From positions 51,959 through 115,958 of the forward strand of contig JAUNBK010000001.1 in assembly GCA_030527105.1 (NCBI GenBank): a stretch of DNA of 64,000 nucleotides. Direction: 5' to 3'. Made by a program: the position numbers and the translations under genes. Of the stretch, positions 8,428 to 15,684 are shown piece by piece. This DNA is from Planctomycetia bacterium (GTDB taxonomy: Bacteria; Planctomycetota; Planctomycetia; Pirellulales; Thermoguttaceae). The notes beneath the pieces are model-generated. The model did not search any database, was not told where the DNA came from, and saw nothing but the letters and a program-made list of their open reading frames with translations. Numbering within the stretch: the first letter of the stretch is position 1; each line of letters begins with the position of its first letter.

Positions 8428-8812
8428 CACTGCTACTCCTCTTCATTTTATTGTTTGTGTAATACCTAAACCCGCTAACTAATTTTGAATTCTACTTATT
8501 TCATGGTGCCTCTCCTTCTTCTTGTGTTATACGTATTTCGACACTGTTTATAACATATAAACACTGCGTCAAGACATGCCATTCATAAGTAAAAATACAA
8601 TGATTCCTACATACTATATGCCACGAACGGTCAGGGAAATAAAGATAGAAGAAAAGTCAAAATGGCGGATAACGAGATTACGTCGTTACAATAATTTCTG
8701 TTGCAGAATATCAATAATAGTCTTGAAATTACGACACCTCGTTATCATCCATGGCGGATAATAAAACGACAGATGGCGGATAATGACTCGTTAGGAAGAA
8801 TAAAATAGGGTT
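8428..8812. other. Intergenic region with operator-like and iterated motifs
   Basis: No convincing gene. It holds an imperfect palindrome CACTGTTTAT / ATAAACACTG at 8542-8566, related to the site at 1954, and three copies of ATGGCGGATAA at 8662, 8751 and 8773. The first two copies lie beside GGATAACGAG and its near inverse CTCGTTATC, giving an 80-bp imperfect inverted arrangement. The region is upstream of the minus-strand coiled-coil/ATPase operon and downstream of the PIN gene, so it is the likely control region of the former. Confidence 0.5.
8662..8783 (+). repeat. Three ATGGCGGATAA iterons
   Basis: Identical 11-mers start at 8662, 8751 and 8773; the last two are 22 bp apart, two helical turns. 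Could be binding sites for a regulator or a small replication/partition site. Confidence 0.45.
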
Positions 8813-9343
8813 TTATGGAGTTGTCGCTTTATTACCATTCCATAGAAACTCTGGGTTTACTTCTCGCAATAGTTGTGGTAACGTTAGTGTCCGAATATTT
8901 AATTTTCGACATATATTAGGAATTTTGATACGCTTTAAGCAACGCTCTTCAAAGGTTTCTTCTGTCACAATATCTAAATGATTTGCTAAGGCATACGCAA
9001 TGAGATAAGAGTCTGCACAATTCTCAAATTCTGTGATAGCTCTTTGAGTGTATTTTTTCCCTTGAGATGTGTGATTATATACAACTTGTAAGACCGTACG
9101 TAGAGGGTCGACTATATTATCAGTAGTCTTAGTGGAGACTTCCTTGATTTGATTTTTCCATTCTTCAATACCGTCATAGTGTTTAAGTTCCTCCAAGACT
9201 TTATCAATTGTTTGAAATTGTTTAATTTTGTGTTCGTGCAACATCCACTCCCAATACCCAGGGAATACTGATTTAGGATGCCAAAGGTTCCATGATTGGA
9301 TATAGATATTGGTGTCTAGAAGGTAACTTTTCAAGGAACTCAT
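8813..9343 (-). CDS. DUF4411 PIN-like toxin
   Basis: 176 residues of the DUF4411 family, a PIN-like RNase group. LLDTNIYI at residues 8-15 supplies the first catalytic aspartate, IDKVLEEL (about 42-50) the conserved glutamate, and CADSYLIAYA (about 109) and IVTEE (about 125) the later acidic residues. The family is nearly always the second gene of a pair whose first gene encodes an ImmA/IrrE-type zinc peptidase with an HTH-like N-terminus, and that is the case here: the start overlaps the stop of the upstream gene by ATGA. The likely activity is RNA cleavage, held in check by the partner. Catalytic acids look intact, so the toxin should be functional. Confidence 0.85.
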   Translation of the reverse strand: MSSLKSYLLDTNIYIQSWNLWHPKSVFPGYWEWMLHEHKIKQFQTIDKVLEELKHYDGIEEWKNQIKEVSTKTTDNIVDPLRTVLQVVYNHTSQGKKYTQRAITEFENCADSYLIAYALANHLDIVTEETFEERCLKRIKIPNICRKLNIRTLTLPQLLREVNPEFLWNGNKATTP

Positions 9344-10458
9344 GATATACGCATCCCAGGCATACAGCGATTTGCAAACTCTTCAAATGTTTTTCCGTGC
9401 ATTCCAACTAGATTACAGGCATCTCTATAAAGCGTCTTACCGCTCTGCGCAGAGGCGATAACCGACATTACAAAATTCATCGAAAGATTACTTTTTCGAG
9501 TATTGTAGTAAGTTGGGTTGCCTTTTTGCTTTTTTTGATTTGTTTCAAATTTTTTCTGCTGGCTTCTAAAAAAAGCCCAAAATTCGTCAGAAGGTATAAG
9601 TCCACAGTCCCACGCACGTCTTGCAATTACAATCGTACTTACTTTGAATACATGCGACAGGTGGCCTATATCACTATTGGTATCCCAGGCTTTCCGAAAT
9701 AGTTCTTCTGGAACGAGAAGTTCTGCGGCTACATGATTCGCAAAATCTTCTTTAGCAAAATCAAAAACACCCTCTGTCCCACTCCAGAGATGGGCTATTT
9801 CATGAGCCAGTGTAAACATTCGGGCATTTCTGGCATCTGCGGAATTTATGAAAATAAGCGGTGCATAGGTATCCGACATGACGAAACCGCGAAACTCTTC
9901 CGGGTTAAATCGTTTTCGTGCCGTTGTATCCAGCCCGCTTTCCTGAAAGAGCAATACTCCCGCCTCCTCAACAACGTCACGGAGGTGTTCATAAGCCTTC
10001 TCCCAGTTGGCAAATGATTGCGTCCAGCCCTCTTTCAAATTCAAATCCTGTAGGATACGCTTTGTCGCCTCTAGGGGATCGGTAATTAACTTTAGTGAAC
10101 CAACAAACGGAAGAGGCTCCGCTCCCTCTGAAAGAAGATAATTATGCATCCATTCCTGACGAACAGACATAATATGAATTATCTCACGCAAATTCAAACT
10201 TGGTTCGGAGAGTTCCCGATCTGTCACTGTACGGCAATCTGGTATCGGAAGGGGTTCCTCTTCTGGAATCTTGCCAAGAAGTAGACTTGAGAAGGGAACC
10301 CGTAACGTTTGTGCAAAATTTTGAAGTTTTATAAAGGTTGTCTGTGCGGGTTCATTGGAAACCCAGGGGAAACGTGTATAGATTGCGTCCTCCGACAGGT
10401 CCGAATAGCGGATCGCCCATTGAAGTACCTCTGGTTTAACACTAATATAATGGGTCAT
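9340..10458 (-). CDS. ImmA/IrrE metallopeptidase with HTH-like N-terminus (antitoxin of DUF4411 pair)
   Basis: 372 residues from the ATG at 10,458 (GGAA 9 bases upstream; a TTG 12 bases further out is less likely). Residues 1-62 resemble an XRE-type DNA-binding or dimerisation region. Residues 150-260 are the ImmA/IrrE peptidase domain with HEIAH at 219-223 and the downstream helix FANHVAAELLVP that carries the third ligand. In this two-gene arrangement the protein is thought to act as antitoxin and autorepressor of the PIN-type nuclease encoded next. The upstream 330 bp is AT-rich with a likely promoter near the start. Family and pairing are clear; whether the peptidase activity controls toxin release is not known from sequence. 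Confidence 0.88.
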   Translation of the reverse strand: MTHYISVKPEVLQWAIRYSDLSEDAIYTRFPWVSNEPAQTTFIKLQNFAQTLRVPFSSLLLGKIPEEEPLPIPDCRTVTDRELSEPSLNLREIIHIMSVRQEWMHNYLLSEGAEPLPFVGSLKLITDPLEATKRILQDLNLKEGWTQSFANWEKAYEHLRDVVEEAGVLLFQESGLDTTARKRFNPEEFRGFVMSDTYAPLIFINSADARNARMFTLAHEIAHLWSGTEGVFDFAKEDFANHVAAELLVPEELFRKAWDTNSDIGHLSHVFKVSTIVIARRAWDCGLIPSDEFWAFFRSQQKKFETNQKKQKGNPTYYNTRKSNLSMNFVMSVIASAQSGKTLYRDACNLVGMHGKTFEEFANRCMPGMRIS

Positions 10459-10578
10459 GCGCGTTTCCAAATAGATAAAACAATCTCTATTTTATATAAA
10501 CTTAGATGGAAAGTCAATAGATTTTCCAAAAAAACTTTTTATTTTTATAGAATTCTAGGATGAGATGAAATCTTCTTT

Positions 10579-10701
10579 ATGGACAAGGTGTATGAGGATA
10601 CCCGTATTGCCCGGCTGTCCGATTATCGTATTCCCGACGGGTGTAATATTGAGAAAGATTATTTACACGGTAGGTTCGGTGGTATTGATGTGATTGGTTG
10701 A
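10579..10701 (+). pseudogene. 40-codon ORF, probable gene remnant
   Basis: An ATG-initiated frame gives a protein-like sequence (MDKVYEDTRIARLSDYRIPD and onward, ending GGIDVIG) with good codon composition but no ribosome-binding site and no recognised family. Its content is richer in GC than the surrounding DNA. It sits just before the promoter of a decayed gene cluster, so it is most likely the end of a deleted gene; a real small protein is possible. Confidence 0.35.
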
Positions 10702-10733
10702 ACGGATTCTTGCATAAATACCTCTATTCCAGC

Positions 10734-10762
10734 TTGACACGTATAGAGTGTTAGCTTATAAT
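10734..10762 (+). promoter_or_regulatory. Consensus sigma-70 promoter
   Basis: TTGACA (10,734-10,739), 17-bp spacer, TATAAT (10,757-10,762); 38 bp upstream of the GTG at 10,801. Both hexamers are perfect, so the cluster downstream was or is strongly transcribed. Confidence 0.85.
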
Positions 10763-10800
10763 AAAAGGATATTAAGTCATAGCAAGACAGGGAAACAGAA

Positions 10801-11067
10801 GTGAAAGTTACGCAATTACAATTAGTTGATTTTCGGAATGCGCCTTCCGTTTACTTTGGGGATGATCTTGCCTTACATCCACGAATGAACATTTTTTATG
10901 GCATGAATGGTTCTGGCAAAACAACGATTCTGGACGCTTTGGCAATTTTGCTGTCCTGGCAAAGCAATCGGCGGTTTACGCCATCTGCTTCGGGACGTCT
11001 TTTGCCAATTGCAAGCATTAACAATCGCGGGAATTTCTGCAAGATTCCAAGAGAAATGATGTCATGA
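10801..11067 (+). pseudogene. N-terminal stub of a RecF/OLD-like ATPase
   Basis: 88 residues from a GTG. MKVTQLQLVDFRNAPSVYF followed by MNIFYGMNGSGKTTILDALA (residues 30-49, Walker A GMNGSGKT) is the classic start of an AAA/RecF-type ATPase that normally runs for 350 or more residues. Here it stops after about 75 genuine residues; signature, Walker B and switch motifs are absent. The stop overlaps the ATG of the DUF4325 gene (ATGA), so an internal deletion fused the stub onto the operon. By comparison with the gene at 6368 the complete ancestor probably paired an ATPase with a DUF4325 domain in two genes. Confidence 0.75.
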
Positions 11068-11395
11068 ATATCAAAGTAAAAGATGTAGTAGGTGATTATT
11101 GCATTACATGGAGTGATGGCGACGCCTTATATGGTTTGATTCGGGATAGTCTGAATAGGAACGAGCGTGTAGTATTGGATTTTTTAGGCATTAAATTGTT
11201 TGCCTCTCCTTTTTTTAACTTTTCTATAGGAAAATTATTTAACGACTTTTCTAAAGAATATATTTTGGAAAACCACAGTTAGATAACTTGAGTGCATTGG
11301 GACAATCCATTGTTGATCAGGTTATAGTCAATTCTTCCAGATTGAGTAAGACAATAGATTATCAGAAGATTTTTGATGAGATATTAAATTCTTAG
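11064..11395 (+). pseudogene. DUF4325 STAS-like protein with frameshift
   Basis: The first 72 codons (to the TAG at 11,282) match DUF4325: MNIKVKDVVGDYCITWSDG, VVLDFLGIKLFASPFFNFSI. The family usually continues, and it does so in the +1 frame: from about 11,266 that frame reads KPQLDNLSALGQSIVDQVIV and ends ...KIFDEILNS at 11,395, giving about 110 residues, the normal length. A one-base change near 11,262-11,272 therefore breaks the gene. It may be real decay, as the neighbouring ATPase is also broken, or a sequencing error. Confidence 0.75.
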
Positions 11396-11403
11396 GCATT
11401 ATT

Positions 11404-11856
11404 ATGGAAAAAGTATACGATATAGCCAGGTGGTTTTTAAGTCAGGATTCCATGACACATAAAAAGCTACAGAAATTGTGCTATTACGCACAGGCATGGC
11501 ATTGCGCACTTCATGACGGTACTCCATTGTTTGAAGACGATATTCAAGTGTGGGTACATGGTCCTGTTGTCGTGTCGCTTTATTCCAAATATGCAGATTA
11601 CAGGTGGAATCCCATCCCTAAACAGGAATTTGATGAATCTGTTTTGGCAGAGAATACTCTTGAACTACTGCATTCTGTATATAACACTTACGGAGACTTA
11701 CAGGGATGCCAACTGGAAAATCTAACGCAGGCGGAAGACCCATGGAAAATGGCTCGCGAAGACTTGAAACCATGGGAAGTGTGCTATAAAGTTATTCCCT
11801 GCTCTGACATGCAAGATTACTATGGGAAGAAATACCAACAAGAACAGGGAAAGTAA
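11404..11856 (+). CDS. Panacea/SocA-domain protein (antitoxin-like)
   Basis: 150 residues covering one Panacea domain (also called SocA-like or DUF4065). The family pattern is clear: MTHKKLQKLCYYAQAWHCAL (residues 17-36), an acidic loop, then VWVHGPVVVSLY (about 58-69), and the C-terminal DPWKMAREDL. Panacea proteins are antitoxins for very varied toxins and also occur in phages as GepA-like proteins. It is the only intact gene in a cluster with a broken ATPase and a frameshifted DUF4325 gene, 9 bp after the latter. Its cognate toxin is not evident; the next genes (65 residues; 199 residues with a membrane tail) are candidates by position only. Confidence 0.85.
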   Translation: MEKVYDIARWFLSQDSMTHKKLQKLCYYAQAWHCALHDGTPLFEDDIQVWVHGPVVVSLYSKYADYRWNPIPKQEFDESVLAENTLELLHSVYNTYGDLQGCQLENLTQAEDPWKMAREDLKPWEVCYKVIPCSDMQDYYGKKYQQEQGK

Positions 11857-11879
11857 AGTTCTTATAATGACGAAAAGAA

Positions 11880-11897
11880 TTAGTTGATATTAACTAA
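11880..11897. repeat. 18-bp palindrome, copy 2 of 3
   Basis: TTAGTTGATATTAACTAA, one mismatch to a perfect palindrome, followed by AAATTT. It lies 24 bp after the Panacea stop and 168 bp before the next start. Confidence 0.5.
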
Positions 11898-12064
11898 ATT
11901 TTTGATAATTTCTATTATTTACCTATTGCTTTTTTGTAACGTTGGAAGTATAATGAATATAAGATTGCTATGCGTAAGATGTATTATGATGAAAAACGTT
12001 GCATTTTTGTAGTTCTTACTTTATAGAATTGTTCGATACAGTTGTAGTTACGAAGGAGCTTTCG

Positions 12065-12262
12065 ATGGCTAGGTTAAAAAAAATTATAAACTCTCTATTT
12101 CCTGTCAGAGCTACTGGATACGCCATGCCCCCACATGTTGTAAATAACATTGTCAGATTGAAATCTAGCGGTAATTATAATCTGCAAAGAGGAAGATATA
12201 TTACTTCCGTTGATATTGAACGATTACGTGAAAAGGTAATGAACTATAAGTATACTAAATGA
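12065..12262 (+). CDS. Small basic island protein, paralogue of the gene at 17,839
   Basis: 65 residues from the ATG at 12,065, chosen because GAAGGAG lies 9 bases upstream; an in-frame ATG at 11,999 lacks one. The C-terminal half, SGNYNLQRGRYITSVDIERL, matches RGNAYLQRGIYISKKDKEEF of the 65-residue protein encoded at 17,839-18,036 on the other strand, and the two have the same length and a basic N-terminus. The shared core (G-N-x-x-LQRG-x-YI) is 5 kb apart in the island. No known family; the size and charge suit a DNA-binding regulator or an antitoxin. Confidence 0.6.
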   Translation: MARLKKIINSLFPVRATGYAMPPHVVNNIVRLKSSGNYNLQRGRYITSVDIERLREKVMNYKYTK

Positions 12263-12276
12263 TTAACTAACATAGT

Positions 12277-12876
12277 ATGAACAATTCAGATATACAGGAA
12301 TTACAGAACCAACTTGTGGAGTTATATCAACGTGCGGAATCGGAGATAAAAAACTCAGAGTATTTATTCTCACAGACAAATCAGGAAACATTTGAAGGAC
12401 TTGCTTTTCCTGTTATAAATGAACTACGCTATGCTGGAAACCATGTTATAAGAGCTATAGACTCAGATAACGCGGACGCCGCGCATGAGAATTATAATAA
12501 AGCGATCTCGCATTGTGTACGGGCAGTATACGATGTCTACGATGCGCAGATATTGTATGTATTAGGCGAGATTGCCTGGTTTAACAAGGAATATAGTAAA
12601 ACAGTTATCACAAACGCGATTCCAAATTATATAGAGTTACTTAATGAAGTCTCAAAAATAAGGGATAGCTATGCACGTCGTACAGATAGTAAAGAAGAAG
12701 ATTGGCGGCTTAGTCTAGAATCTTTAACAAGATTAAAAGAAATTCTAGGTACTTTTAATACTGCTCGCTCTGAGTTAAATAAACATATATGTCAGAAAAA
12801 CTGGGAATGGATTATATCTGTTGTAGCTATATTGCTGTCTCTAACAAGTCTCCTAATGCAATGGTTCGGTGAATAA
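12277..12876 (+). CDS. Helical protein with C-terminal membrane anchor
   Basis: 199 residues. Residues 1-165 are predicted helical and acidic, without recognised motifs. Residues 173-197 form one transmembrane helix (WIISVVAILLSLTSLLMQWF), so the bulk is likely cytoplasmic and tail-anchored. It begins 15 bp after the 65-residue gene and may be co-transcribed with it. A soluble sensor plus a membrane segment is a common layout for effectors of abortive infection, and the gene lies between a Panacea antitoxin and an RloA-RloB pair, so a toxin/effector role is a fair guess, not shown. No family recognised. Confidence 0.65.
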   Translation: MNNSDIQELQNQLVELYQRAESEIKNSEYLFSQTNQETFEGLAFPVINELRYAGNHVIRAIDSDNADAAHENYNKAISHCVRAVYDVYDAQILYVLGEIAWFNKEYSKTVITNAIPNYIELLNEVSKIRDSYARRTDSKEEDWRLSLESLTRLKEILGTFNTARSELNKHICQKNWEWIISVVAILLSLTSLLMQWFGE

Positions 12877-12945
12877 CCGATACAACGACCTAATTCATAC
12901 AGGAGAATACACCTTAATTTCCCCGCAATTTGTGGCATATACTAT

Positions 12946-13326
12946 GAGATTTGTGGAATCTCAGTCACACCTATGGTGTGTATTTCTTATATTCTATCTG
13001 ACATGCGCTATTCCGGCATGTCGCTAAGCTAGACCAAGGGGCTGGATAGAATCGAGATACACTACACTATAGGAACTGGCGAGCACGTTACATGCGAGTC
13101 AGGATTTGAGATTCCACGTCTTTAAGAATGTAACGATCTTAAAGACCAGTGGTGAATTTCGTTTAATTATGTTCGCAAGTTAAATTATCTGCAATAGATG
13201 ATGGCTGTGAATATTAAACGCTACCCTAGAAAATCTCGTTCATATATATACAATTAAACAATAGTTACTTTGTATAGAGGGCTAGCCTTGTAGTACGACT
13301 TAGATTTATGTACTACTATCTAGCCC
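12946..13326. ncRNA. Candidate structured RNA
   Basis: A 600-bp gap without any gene holds at least five compact stems: GAGATT/AATCTC (12,946-12,962), CACACC/GGTGTG (12,966-12,980), an outer ATTCTATC/GATAGAAT (12,991-12,998 with 13,045-13,052) enclosing GACATGC/GCATGTC, a long CCAC-GTCTTTAAGA stem (13,114-13,152), and a nested GGGCTAG + GTAGTAC stem (13,279-13,326) followed by T8. Perfect pairings at this density are unusual for an AT-rich spacer. It is not a tRNA and I do not recognise a group I intron, tmRNA or 6S core. The strand is uncertain; the terminal stem plus T-run favours plus. Confidence 0.45.
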
Positions 13327-13394
13327 AGAAAGGATAAATTTTTTTTAGCTATTGTAGGTACTATATAAACAAGAATATTTTATCGGAGACGGTA

Positions 13395-13423
13395 TTGACA
13401 GGCCTATTCCTATAGATTATATT
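13395..13423 (+). promoter_or_regulatory. Promoter of the rloA-rloB pair
   Basis: TTGACA (13,395-13,400), 17-bp spacer, TATATT (13,418-13,423), 50 bp before the ATG at 13,474. Confidence 0.75.
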
Positions 13424-13473
13424 AAGATATAGAGTAAGACAAATAATAAATATAAACTAGCAAAGGAAAGCAC

Positions 13474-14784
13474 ATGTTAATCGCATTTCGTTGTAAAAAT
13501 TATAAAACTTACCAAGATGAAACTGTTTTCTCTATGGTAGAAGATCATTATCTAGATGACACAGAGGAATTAGAAGCCAGTGTTGTTACACAGCAATGTG
13601 CTGACATAAAAATAAGAACACTTATAGCATCCGTAATATACGGTCCGAACGCATCAGGTAAAACAAATATTATTGAAGCAATGGATTTGTTAAAAACAAT
13701 TGTTTTAAATGGCGATATTCGTACTGTTGAAACACCTACGTCTTGTAAGCATTCTATAACTTATCCGTGTATAATACTTAATAAAGATACACGAGACAAA
13801 TCGTTAGAATTAAGTATAGAATTTATTCACGAAAGTATACTTTTTCAGTACGATCTTGTTTTAGATCTAGGTGTAACTACATCGCAAAACAGGAAAAGAA
13901 TTATATTAGAACGCCTGTATATTAATAATCAAAAGGTTTTTTCTCGAAAATTGAATACACTTCAAGTAATAATAAATAAGTCGCTTGAAGAATTTTTTAT
14001 TGACAGCAAACAAAATATCCGAAACTTAAAACAAATTGCTGAGACTGAACTTGTGGACACTGAATTATTTTTAACTAATGGGTTTAAGCATCTATTCAGC
14101 GAGCAATTAGTACAGACTATTTATAAGTGGTTTGAAACTTCTTTTATGATATGTCTTGACCCGCATCAAGTATTTATCTATCCTACATCATTACCTCGTA
14201 GAAAAATACAATTAATCGAAAACGCAATCAACACAGCTCTTCAAAATTTTGGTATTAATCAAAATAAAGTCGTCTACACAGCAGACGAGTCGCCTCTAAG
14301 CATGACTAAAATTTCTATAGTAGATGGGCAAAAGATACCTGCGGCATTATACGAATCTCTTGGAACCTTGCGTTTTATGCACGTTTTTCCTCTGTTAGCT
14401 ACGGCATTATCGCTGGGAGGCACTGTTATTTTCGATGAGCTTGATGCGTCTATCCATCCTGCGGCTATAATTAATATTGTTCAAAACTTTCACGATTTGA
14501 CAATTAATGTGAATGATGCACAATTAATCTTTAATACGCATAATCCTATATTTTTAAATGACAGACTATTCCGACGAGACGAGATTAAGTTTGTAGACAG
14601 AGACGAATACACAGGTAAGAGTGAATTGTACCAGTTATCGGATTTCAGAACACATGTAGATAATCCCGCAAAAGACCTACATTCCTATATGAGAAACTAC
14701 TTTCTTCATAGATACGGAGGTATTCGTGACGTAGATTTTTCGCACGCTTTTAGACAGCTAATTGAGAACGATAAAGAGAGGTAG
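13474..14784 (+). CDS. RloA/AbiLi-like AAA ATPase
   Basis: 436 residues of the AAA_15/AAA_21 type. Walker A GPNASGKT (57-64), signature region LYESLGTLR (292-300), Walker B VIFDELDASIHP (318-329) and switch NTHNP (354-358) are all intact. The N-terminal FRCKNYKTYQDETVFSM is the usual start of RloA/AbiLi proteins. It has a good ribosome-binding site (AAAGGAAAG) and its own consensus promoter. The next gene encodes an RloB-family protein, starting 8 bases after this stop. The pair corresponds to the lactococcal abortive-infection system AbiL (AbiLi plus AbiLii) and to rlo genes first seen inside restriction loci. The ATPase is expected to sense infection and license the partner. Confidence 0.85.
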   Translation: MLIAFRCKNYKTYQDETVFSMVEDHYLDDTEELEASVVTQQCADIKIRTLIASVIYGPNASGKTNIIEAMDLLKTIVLNGDIRTVETPTSCKHSITYPCIILNKDTRDKSLELSIEFIHESILFQYDLVLDLGVTTSQNRKRIILERLYINNQKVFSRKLNTLQVIINKSLEEFFIDSKQNIRNLKQIAETELVDTELFLTNGFKHLFSEQLVQTIYKWFETSFMICLDPHQVFIYPTSLPRRKIQLIENAINTALQNFGINQNKVVYTADESPLSMTKISIVDGQKIPAALYESLGTLRFMHVFPLLATALSLGGTVIFDELDASIHPAAIINIVQNFHDLTINVNDAQLIFNTHNPIFLNDRLFRRDEIKFVDRDEYTGKSELYQLSDFRTHVDNPAKDLHSYMRNYFLHRYGGIRDVDFSHAFRQLIENDKER

Positions 14785-14791
14785 GTGTACT

Positions 14792-15493
14792 ATGAAAAGA
14801 AAGAGAAAGTATCGTACTGAAAGTATAATTTTCGGGTTCGGCGTAGAGGGGCAATGTGAAAAATTATACCTTGAGCATCTACAGAAACTTATTAATGACT
14901 GTAAAGATAAAAAATATCCTGTGCAATTTAAAATAAGGGTGCATAAGAAACCTGCGATTCTAGACCAGTTACTTTGTACGGATAGTGATGTCCAGTTATT
15001 TTATCTTTGGGACAGAGAAGGCAATTCTAGCTCCGACAATACTTGTTTTTGCACCGTTTGTAAAGAGCTTGAAAAATTTAAAAACTACAACATTATGCCT
15101 GGATACGTAAACCTGACTTTTGAATTGTGGCTATTATTACATCTAGTAGACGGGCAGGGATATATATCCACCAAAGATGCCTATCTAGACTATATCAATA
15201 CATTTTTTAGTACGAATTTTGAAAATTTAGATGATTATAAAAAGGAGCCAAATTTCAAGAAAATACTAGATAAGATAGAGTTGAAACATGTTGCAGAGGC
15301 TGTTCACCGTGGCAACCGTATAAGAAATGCACATAGAGAAAGAGGCGATAAGCACACGCAAGTTCTAGGATACAAGTGCTATCATACGAACCCAGATTTA
15401 CTCTTACACGAGTGTATTTCCAAGATTTTTAATATGTGCGGTCTAGATCTTAAAGTGTTCAATCGTATATCGTGCAATACACCGATGTCATAA
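14792..15493 (+). CDS. RloB/AbiLii-family protein
   Basis: 233 residues from the ATG at 14,792; GAGAGG overlapping the rloA stop is the ribosome-binding site, so an earlier TTG start at 14,762 is rejected. The RloB domain spans nearly the whole protein: GVEGQCEKLY (17-26, usual EGxxEKxY), LWDREGN (72-78, acidic pair) and NLTFELWLLLHL (107-118, family hallmark FELWLLLH). The acidic residues at 19, 23, 74 and 76 fit a Toprim-like metal site, so nuclease activity is plausible. Together with the ATPase it forms a complete AbiL-like abortive-infection module with no sign of damage. Confidence 0.85.
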   Translation: MKRKRKYRTESIIFGFGVEGQCEKLYLEHLQKLINDCKDKKYPVQFKIRVHKKPAILDQLLCTDSDVQLFYLWDREGNSSSDNTCFCTVCKELEKFKNYNIMPGYVNLTFELWLLLHLVDGQGYISTKDAYLDYINTFFSTNFENLDDYKKEPNFKKILDKIELKHVAEAVHRGNRIRNAHRERGDKHTQVLGYKCYHTNPDLLLHECISKIFNMCGLDLKVFNRISCNTPMS

Positions 15494-15684
15494 AATCCAC
15501 CCCCACATAGTTACCCTTAGGATAAGTTTTGTGAGGGCTTAAGGCTATAATCATTATACATAATTGCTATATCACTCCGTGTCTAGCGTAACGCTATATC
15601 GTTCTGGCATATAGCATATAGCAACCTTATTATAATAAACTATACCATTCGTTATTTCGGCTAATATAAATACTAGACTTTAAT

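Larger units (their letters stand above)
10471..10800. other. Intergenic region with short ORF and consensus promoter
   Basis: Contains the divergent control region of the toxin-antitoxin pair, a 40-codon ORF (10,579-10,701) and a consensus promoter (10,734-10,762). Nothing else recognisable. Confidence 0.5.

Noticed and set aside
13081..13125. tRNA-like stretch (GGATTTGAGATTCC) considered as a T-arm
   Set aside because: No acceptor stem, D-arm or anticodon arm can be built around it.
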